This document shows, one piece after another, positions 8,842 to 17,800 of a stretch of 18,985 bases of DNA. The notes beneath the pieces were generated by a model, which was given only the letters and a program-made list of their open reading frames with translations, was not told where the DNA came from and made no database searches. How positions within the stretch are numbered: position 1 is the stretch's first letter; each line of letters starts with the position of its first letter. This DNA is from Pelagophyceae sp. CCMP2097 (Eukaryota; Sar; Pelagophyceae): positions 1 to 18,985 of the forward strand of contig MU657550.1 in the NCBI GenBank assembly GCA_026770575.1, in the 5' to 3' direction. The translations under genes and the position numbers were made by a program.

Positions 8842-11800
8842 CTAGGGTTCGACCGCCCCTCTTGACATGGTCGTTGACGACACGTTTTCGAAAAAAGGGA
8901 AGACACGGTTTCAAAAAAGCACCAACGGCAACTGGAAAAGCAACGTCCCCGCGAACAAGCCCAGAGTGCATCGGTGAGATCAAGGTGCCACTGGGATCAC
9001 TTGGACCGATGCACTCCGAGTGATCCAAGTGACACCTTACGAGAACCCGGTGGTGAAAAGGTCCCCGGAACAACGTCCCGTGGCGAGGTCCCTGCGACGA
9101 GAACCCCGTGGCGAGGTCCCCATGAAAAGGTCCGCGTGGCAGCCTCCCTGAGCGACGGTCCCGTCTGACACGGCCCCCACGACACGGTCCCCGTGACGAG
9201 GTCCCTGTGTGACACAGCCCGAGTGACCAAGTCCCGTGACAAAAGTCCCGTGACAAAAGTCCTCGTGGCGAGGTCCCGTCTGACACGTTCCCGTGACACG
9301 GCCCCGTGAAAAGGACTCTGGACGAGGTCCCCGTGACGAGACCGTGTGACAAGGCCCCGGTGAGACAAGGTCCCTGAGACAAGGTCCCTGAGACAAGGTC
9401 TTTGTGACAAGGTCTCGTGGCAAAGGCCCTAGACAGGTTCCCGTGGCAACAAGCCTGTGAGACCACAGAAAACTTGACAAAGGGGACCGTGTTACGGGGA
9501 CCAAGGTCCCTGTTACAAGGTCCCCGTTACAAGGTCCCTGTGGCACCGTCTTTATGGGGCCATATTCGGTCCAGATCCCACGCGACTCGCAGCACCACTG
9601 TCGGTCTGACGCGTTTGCAAAGCAAGAATCGACGCTGTCAAAAGACGGGTCGCTATCTGAACCACACGAATCTCGATCATCACCTTCCGTCGCGACTCGC
9701 TCCTCGGCCAACACCTCCGCCAACACCTCCGCCAAAGCCGCCGTCGTCTTGCGCCGCCGAGGGGCCGTTCTCTTGGTCGCCTTGTCACGCGGGACGTTCT
9801 CGACTTTTTCCATCGCTTTTTCCGTCATTTTGTCCATCACTTTCTCGGTCAAGCCCCCGCGCGGCCGGCGTTTGGAAACCTTCTTCTTCGCGTCGCCGCC
9901 GCTGCCGCTGCCGTCGGAGCCGTCGCCCTGGCCGGCGACGACGTCGGATGGGAGGAATTCGTCAAGGTCGTCGACTTGTTGTTCCGCCACAGCGTGCAAA
10001 GGTGCCTCTGAGACGTGCCCCTCCTCCTTCAAAACCTCGCAAGCCGGCGGCGGCCGGTGCCGGAGCAAGGCTCGGAGTTCGAGCTCGGCGCGGGCGCGGA
10101 CTGCGAGAGAGTTGAGCTTGGCATCTCGAGCCGCCTTCCGAGCCACCTCGTACTCGAGAACCCCGTAGTTGAAAAGCGGCGCATCTCCGCTCCCAAACAC
10201 CACCGGGACCACGAGCTCGCCGACGCGCGCGCCGCCGGACCTAGGGGTGATACGGGGTGAGGTGATGTGGAATGTCTTCCCCTATGGCCTCCTCCCCTTT
10301 GACGCCTTTCTGGCGCTGCCGACGGCGCCCCGCGCGACAAAGGTCCCGGGTGACGAGGTCCCCGCGGCAAGAGTCCGGCGGCAAGTGACCAAAGACAAAC
10401 GCGACAAGGTTCCTGCGACAAAGTCCCTCGACCTGTGACAAGCCCCCTGGCCATTTCCCGGCGACAAGGTCCCCGTGACACCGCCCTTGCGAGGTCTCTC
10501 GGAAAGGCCCCTGCGACAGGGCCCTTGTGAGGAGAATACTCTGAAAATGTCCTTTGGCAAGACCCTTATGACAAGGTCCCTGCGACACCCTGTGAGGAGA
10601 ACACGCTATGACGAGCACCCAGTGGCAATGTCCCATGAAAAGGTCCCCGTGAAGAGTGGCAAGGTCCTTCCGACAAGGCCCCCGTGGCAAGGTCCATGCG
10701 AGTCTCCGTGGCGATGACCACGTGGCAAGGGCCCCGTGGCGGTCACCTTTTGAAAAAGTCCCTGTGACGAGAACCCGCTGACAAGGTCCCTGCGGCACGG
10801 TCCCCGATGCACGGTCCCCGATGCACGGTCCCTGCGACAAGATTCCTTCCAAAAAGCATTGCGACAGAGTCCCTGCGAAAGGTCCATGCGTTCAGGTCCC
10901 TATTTCCAGGTTGCGACCGGATGCCCTGATACGAGCACCCTCTGAAAAGGCCCCTCTGACTCGGTCCCCGCCACAGGCACCCTCTGATAAAGGTCCTTGT
11001 GTCAAGGTCCCTGCGCCCGGTCACGAGAACCGTGCGGCAGGCAAGGTCCCCCGTGAAGAACCCAGTCGTAAGAGCGCAGTGACAACATCCCCGTGCCTGG
11101 AACCCTATCACAAGGTCCCTGCGACAGGGCCGTATTGAGGAGAATACTCTGAAAATGGCCCTTCGACAAGGCCAACAAAGTCCCATCAACGGTCCCTGAT
11201 ACAAGGTCCCTGCGACAAGGCACCCCCTCTTTCAAGGCACCCCCTCATCGAGTTGCACTTTCATCATTGAGTTGCACTTTCAACATGAGACTCTTTGGTC
11301 ATTTTCGTGCTACGTTCAGCCGACGCCGCTTCCCGACCTGTCCGTGCCGACCCGGGTCAACGCCGAGTACTCGTCAGACCCCGAGGAGTCCACCGTGGCC
11401 ATGCTGCGCGCCGCCGGCGCCGCGGGCGCCGCCGCGGGCGAACCGCCGTCGTCGCAGGCCATGTTCGCCTAGAGTTGTGCGTCTGCGTCGGGATGCAGAG
11501 TGCACCTTTCCACCGGCGCGGGTTTTCACGTAGTGGTACAAGGCGATGCAGAGCTGTTTGCCGGCGAGCTCCAAGTCCTCAATCGAATAATGCGAATCGT
11601 GCCGCCACGACTCGGCGCATCTCAAACGAAGCTCTGCGTCTTCTCGAGAGACGTGGCGCGCGTTTGTGCCCGACGCGTGGACTCCAAACAATGACCTCTT
11701 TGAGGCTGTATTTGACGCCGTCCCGGAAACGCACTCCGCCCTCGATGGCGCTTCGGGCGACACGCTCGCGTTCGGCTCCTCGTCCGAGTCGTCGTCCTGG

Positions 11801-14800
11801 CGCGTCCTCGAGCGCGACCTTTGCGGCTTTGCGGCGCCCATGTCAGAAACGTCCAACGGCGGGTTTAAAACGTCCCCCCGCGCCAACCTCGACTCGGCGG
11901 GCTCGTCGAAGAAGTCGTCGCGCCGAGACCAGACGCGAGAGTCCTCCGGTTTGCCGTTGAGCCTGCGCGGCTTCCCCGGTCGAAAGCGGATTCCCCGTCC
12001 GAAAGTTTGGTTTTCAAGAGGCAGACGCACACTTGGTCGTCGGCCTGCTGCGGCGCCCCGTTGAGCAAGCCTTGCTCGTCGTTTGGCCCAGGCGAGCAAA
12101 AAGACGCCTCCAACGTGAACGAGTTGGCGATGCCGAGCTCGCGCCTGTTTGCATCTTGTGGGGCATTTGATTGTGTGTTTTGGACCCGACCGACGCCACC
12201 AACGGGGCCGGAATGCCACAAAGCGGAATCCAAAGAGGCCCGGTCCCAGACGCCGCCCCGGTCCGCAAGAGAGGCCCCAAAAGGGCACGCGGCCCGTCGA
12301 GGCGCCAGCAGAGCGGTCCGCAGGTGAACCGCAGTCGGGGCATCCTTTGCCTCGACTCGCCAAAGGGTCCGCCTCCGAGATCCCTTCTCCGGGCCCTGTC
12401 CGGGTTTCGATCAAGGCAAGAGCCCCATCAGCCACCTGGGAAAAGGGGCCCCAACCCTCGAGTAGGGACATCTGAGAACCGCCTTTGGGCCGTTTCCGGG
12501 AGGTCGCCGAGACGGACCTCGCACGGGCCCTCAACAAGGGCTCTCGACAAGGTCTCAAGGACCGTTGAAGAGAACCGTCGACAAGGACCGTCTGCAGGAC
12601 CGTCTCGTGACGAACCGAGAACCGCCGAGCTTGCGGTCAACAAGGCGGTCTCAATGGACCGCCTCGAGGGCGTCAACAAGGGCCGCCCTGTTGGGCTGTC
12701 GTGAAGACTGCCGTTTCGGACTGTCGTTGCTGCTTTTCTGCGACATGTATTCATTCTCGACGTCGTCTCTCCGGCCCGTCTCTCCGGCCGTCTGCGCCGC
12801 CGCAGAGGCTCGTGGCCGGGTTTCCAACAAGGGCGCGGCCAAAGCACCACGCGACAACGCGGCCCGTCGCTTTTTTTGACATTTGCACGCCTAAATGACG
12901 CCTTTCTCCAACGCTGCAACGCCTCCAACGCTGTGATGTCAACAAGGCCGAAGCGGGAGAGACATGCCTCGGGAGAGGACCGCCGAAAGGGAGGCAGCGC
13001 AGAGACCGTCGAAAGGAGAGGCCCGTATAGAGACGGTCGAAATGGAGGGGCATGTCCCTCGAGATTTGACCCTCGAGATTTGCCCGTCTCGTGGTCCGCC
13101 GTCTCGAGCCGCGCGTCGGGCCGTCCATCGAGGCCCGTGGAAGAGTCTCAGGAGGTCTTGTGCCGGACCATTTGGACCATCTCGAGGGTGGCCGACCGGA
13201 CCGTACAGCCCTGAGAGATAAGGTTCCGTATCGAACCGTCTCCTCGGGGCCGCGCGGCGGACCGAGCGTCTCCAAGAAGGGCCATTCGAGGGAGCGCAGC
13301 GGGCCGTCGAAAAAAGGCCCATACAAGAGGCCCATACAAGAGGCCCATACAAGAGGCCCATCACCGAATCTCCATGGCCCCGTTGGGCCCGTTCGCTTGA
13401 GCCAAACTCGGAAGATCGACCCGCCGCACCGGGGCAACCCGCTGGAACCGGGGCAACCCGCTGGAAAAGGGGAAAGGCGCCCAAAAAGGGGAAAGGCGCG
13501 CACCGAAGCTCGCGTCTCGAAACGAAAAGAGCGCTCCGCCGCTCGCCCCGTTGGCCGGCGCGGCGCCGCCGGACTTTGCGCGGCGTCGAGGCGCGTCGGG
13601 CGAGAAGGACCCGGCGAAACCGCCAGACCTCGCCAACCCTCTCGCGGGAGTTGCTTTGGAGTGCGTTTCACTCCGCGGCGGCGCGGGAGGCGGCGATACA
13701 GCCTTGAGCAGCGCCTACCGGCGTGTCCGGTTGGCGTCGAGGGCCGGGCGACGGTCCGCTGTCGCCGTCTTGTTCCAAAGATTCGGGTTTCCATCGACGC
13801 GGCGCAAAAGACGTGTCCGTTCAGGTTCGAGGCAATGCGCGGGACCACGCGAGCCAGCACCTCGTGCTCGTCGACGTACCCCGCCGAGGCGAGGCCCGGC
13901 GGCGCCTGAAAAGCGGGCATCTTTTGAAGCGGGGGAACGAGGGAGTTGTGTGCAAGGAGCGAGTTGTGTCTGCACTTTCCCGCGGGTTGCTCCTCACAAT
14001 TGGGCTCGGCGGGGCCATCTTGGGCTCGGCGCAGCCGTAGAAGAAGATGTTCTTCCTGCGGGAGTGCCCGTGCATATCAACGTACAGGAGCACGCCTCGC
14101 GCTTCGTGCGTGGCTCGCAGTAATTGCTTGACTGCAAACACCGTTGGCTGCAGTGTTGCCGAAGGCTGCGCGTACCGCCGATTCAAATCCTCGCCCGCCA
14201 GAGAAGACCGGTAATTGCCGTTGATCACGCCGTCTGGGTTGAGCATGGGGACGATCTTGAAGACAAACCTAATCCTCCTCATTGAGATTTCTTATTGAGA
14301 TTTTGATAAAAACTCTTTCCGACGGGGGGCTTTGCCAAGGGCCGCTCGGGGAGCCTCTTTGAGGGCCTTGGCCGAGGGCCCGTTTCGAAGGCCCTTTCCG
14401 AGGGGCCGTTTGTTGGGCGGGGCATTCGGGTCGGGTTTTCAATCTGTGTCGCGCCCTCGGGTCGCGGGCTTGTCAAGCGACCAAACCCGCCTTCGAAAGG
14501 TCGGGTTCGGATTGGGGCCACGGCCAGACCCGCTCAAAGACGAGTCGGCCTAAACGCGCAAACCCGGCAAACCCGACCCCCGGGTTTAGGGCAAACCCGA
14601 ACCCGTCGCTGCTCCTATCTCCGGCTCCTCGAGTCGGCCCCTCGAAAAGACTCCTCGAGACGACCCCTCGAGACGGCCCTTTGAGACGGCCACTCGGAAT
14701 GGCGACTTGGTACGGCCCTCCGAGACGGTGCCTCGAGACAGCCCATCGAAATGGCGCCTCAGGAAGGCTCCTCTCTCCGGTCCCTGGAGACGGCCCCTGG

Positions 14801-17800
14801 AGACGGCCCCTCAAGAGGCTCGGACGGTCTCTCGGATGGTCACTTGGGCGGTCCCTTGGACATTTCCTTTGGACAGTTCCTTTGACGGTCCCTCGACGGG
14901 CCCTCTGTGACGGTCGCTTTGATTGGCGGCCCCTCGACGGTCCCTTGGACGGTCACTCGGCTTTCGGCCCCTCGACTGCGGCCCCTCCGCGACGTCCTCT
15001 GAGCGGGTCCTCGGACGGGCCCTCGGACGGTCGCTCGGAGTCGGGCGGTCTCTTGCAAGGATCCCTGCGTGGGGGCTTGAGAGGGGCCTTGAAAAAGGCC
15101 TCGCAAGTGACCGCGCAGAGGCCTCAGGCTTGCAAGAGGCCTTGCAGGGGCCCGTCCGGAGGGCTCTTCAAGGGCCCTTCAAAGAGCCCCTGCAAGCGAC
15201 CGCGCAGAGGCTCTTTCCCAGGGACCGTGTCGAGGGACCTTGCCGAGGGACCGTGTCGTGGACCTCTTTCGAGGGACTGCGGCGAGAGCCCTTTTCGAGA
15301 GCCTTTTCCATCTTTCGAGGGCCCTTCAAAGGGACCGTGTCAATGGCCCTTGCCGAGGGGCCTTTTCCGAGGGGCCCTTCGAGGGCGCATTTCGAGGGGC
15401 CCTTTTTACGGATTCCTTTCTGAGACTCTTTTCTGAGACCCCGGTTCGAGGGCTCCTTGCCGAGGGCTCCTCGTCGAGAGCCCTTTCTATCCGCCGCGTC
15501 AACTCGGCGGTCTCGTTTCTCCGGAATTTTCTATCATTGGGCATCTCTCCGCTCTTCCACGCACTTCAAATCGAACCTTGTCGAGGGGTCCGTTTTGGGC
15601 ACCATCAAAGAAAGGCACCGCATTCGAAAAAGGAGCCAAACCGCCGACGTGGCAGTGCGCTTTCGAGTCTCCCTCGAAAAAGGCGTCTTCAAAAAAAAGG
15701 AAAATCAAAACAAGCCTTTAAAAAAAAATCGGTTAAAAAGAACTCTTTCGGTGATCAATCTCTTTCGATGATCAAGATAGACGCGGGCCCATGCGCGTCT
15801 CGGAGCTTGACGGCACGAGGGTCCTTCGAGGTCAGAAAGTCCACGCAGCCGCGCATCATGTACGAAGAGTTGGACTCGCCGGGGTGCACTCGAGCCGTAA
15901 GGACCTATCGGCGTTTTCTCGGCACTCACACTGCAACGTCTCCGGGACCTTTGCGACGTCGTCTCCGGTGTTTCGGCCCTGGAACTCTTGCGACGCGGGG
16001 CGCAAAGTCGGGGTGGCGCCCTCCGGGACATCCGTCTCTGGGACCGTTTTCGGGACCGTCGAAAGGGGCCGCCTCCGGGACAGTCGCCGGACCGACCATG
16101 GCCCGTCTCCGAGCCCGTCTCCGGGACCGTTCGACGGACCGTCGACTGACCCTCGACGGGTCTCCGGGACCGTCGACGGGCCGCAGAGGGCCGTCTCAGG
16201 GGCCGTCTCCGGGGCCGCCTCCGGAGCAGTCTCCGAGACCGTCGACCAAAAAGGGACCGTCGATGACAAGGGACCGTCGATGAATCGTCTCCGGGATTCT
16301 CTCCGGGATTCTCTCCGGGATTCTCTTCGGGACCGTCTCAGGGGCTTCCGGGCCCGTCTCCCGGGGAGCATCTCCCTGCCTTTCTCCCTTGTCTGGGGCC
16401 CCCGTCTGGATCAACGCGGACCCCAAACCAGTCTTTCGACCCCGTTTCGGGGAAACTTTCGACCCTGTCTCCGTCTCCTATCACAAGGAGATGGGGAACC
16501 GTCGCCTATCCAAGTGGAGAGGTGGGCACGCAGATGGAGGCGGACCTCTGCCGACGGGTGGACCACGCAGATGACCCGTCTCCGGGCCCGTCCCTGGACC
16601 CGTCTCCAGTCCGTCTCCAGTCGTCTCGACGGACCCGTCTCCAGTCGTCTCGACGGACCGTATACAGTTTCCTTTGACCGTCTTCGGGCTCGTCTCTGGC
16701 TCCGGGACGGTCCATTTCTCTGGACGGCTTCCGACGAGGCGCCTTGGAGCGCGGGTGGCGTCGTTGTTTGTGGAAAGTTTCGGGAGCGAAGAAAAGGCTT
16801 TTGAAATCGCGCCCCTGCAAGAACCCCGTGGCGTCGGCGGGTCCTTGTCGCATGAACACTCTGACGGGGAACCTCAAACAAGGTCCCTTTGACAAGGCCT
16901 GGAGTGACAAGGACACCGTGTCGAGAACTCAGTCAAAAGGCCCGTCAAAAAGGCCCCGTGACAAAGTTCCGTTAAAAGCCCCTCTGACAAGGTCCTTGTG
17001 ACAATGCCCTGTGACAAGGTCGCTCTGGCAAGGTCGCTGTGGCAAGGTCCCTGCGACGAGGACGGTGCAGCAAAGTGGCGAGGCCCGGAGTGCCGAGGCC
17101 CCACAAGGTCCCCGTGAATACGTCCCCGACAGGGTCACTACGACAACGTTCCAGAGTCCACGTCTCAGTGACGAGGTCCCCGTGGTGACACCGTACAAAG
17201 GTCCACGAGACCCCGTGACAAGGTCCCCGTGTTAAGCACCCCGTGTTAAGCACCCCGTGTTAAGCACCCCGTGTTAAGCACCCCGTGACGAGGTCCGCGC
17301 AACGAGGCCTTTGTGACAAGGCCCCCGCGACAAGGCCCCCGTGACAGGGCCCCTACGGCAAGGTCCCTACGGCAAGGTCCCTACGGCAAGTTTCCCGTGA
17401 CAAGTCCTTGTGACAAGGCCCCCGGCAAGGTCCCCGATACAAAGCCCCCGTGTCAAGGTGGCAGGGTCCCGGTGACCCGATACAAAGTTCCCGTGACGAG
17501 GTGCCTGTGACGAGGTCCCTGTGGCAAGCACCTCGTGAGGGGGCCCTTGTGACAAGACCCTTGTGGCAAGGCCCCCTTGGCAAGGTCCCCGTGACGAGGT
17601 CCCTCTGGCAAGATGCATATGAAAAGTCAAAGCCCTCGTGGAAGAAGGAGCGTCCGGGTTTCCTGCGAGACGCGGCAATTTCGACGATGCCCGCGCGAGT
17701 TCGAACGGCACTCGGGTCTTTGGTGTCAAAATTCGTCACCGTCAACAATTCGCAGTCGTTGCCAGCCAGCGTCACGCACAACCTCCGCCTTCGGACGACG

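Noticed and set aside
8842..8906. ATG-started N-terminus MSSLFSKTC for the exon j open frame
   Set aside because: It lies upstream of a good ACCCTAG|G acceptor that is in phase with exon i. It cannot be fully excluded if exon j is its own gene.
14681..16283. Two long plus-strand open frames (14681-15436 and 15240-16283)
   Set aside because: Translations of array B; the second also crosses CCP exon b antisense. The periodic GC-rich sequence is poor in stop codons.
16870..17610. CRISPR-like regular repeats
   Set aside because: Units are tandem, degenerate and without unique spacers of constant length, and there are no cas genes; the DNA is eukaryotic.
17600..17685. Minus-strand [13 protein letters not shown] after exon a, resembling a ruined HPGETNASW block
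   Set aside because: The intact HPGES block is in exon b at 15795-15904, and joining at GTCGAA gives the expected [14 protein letters not shown]. The resemblance is taken as chance within the intron.
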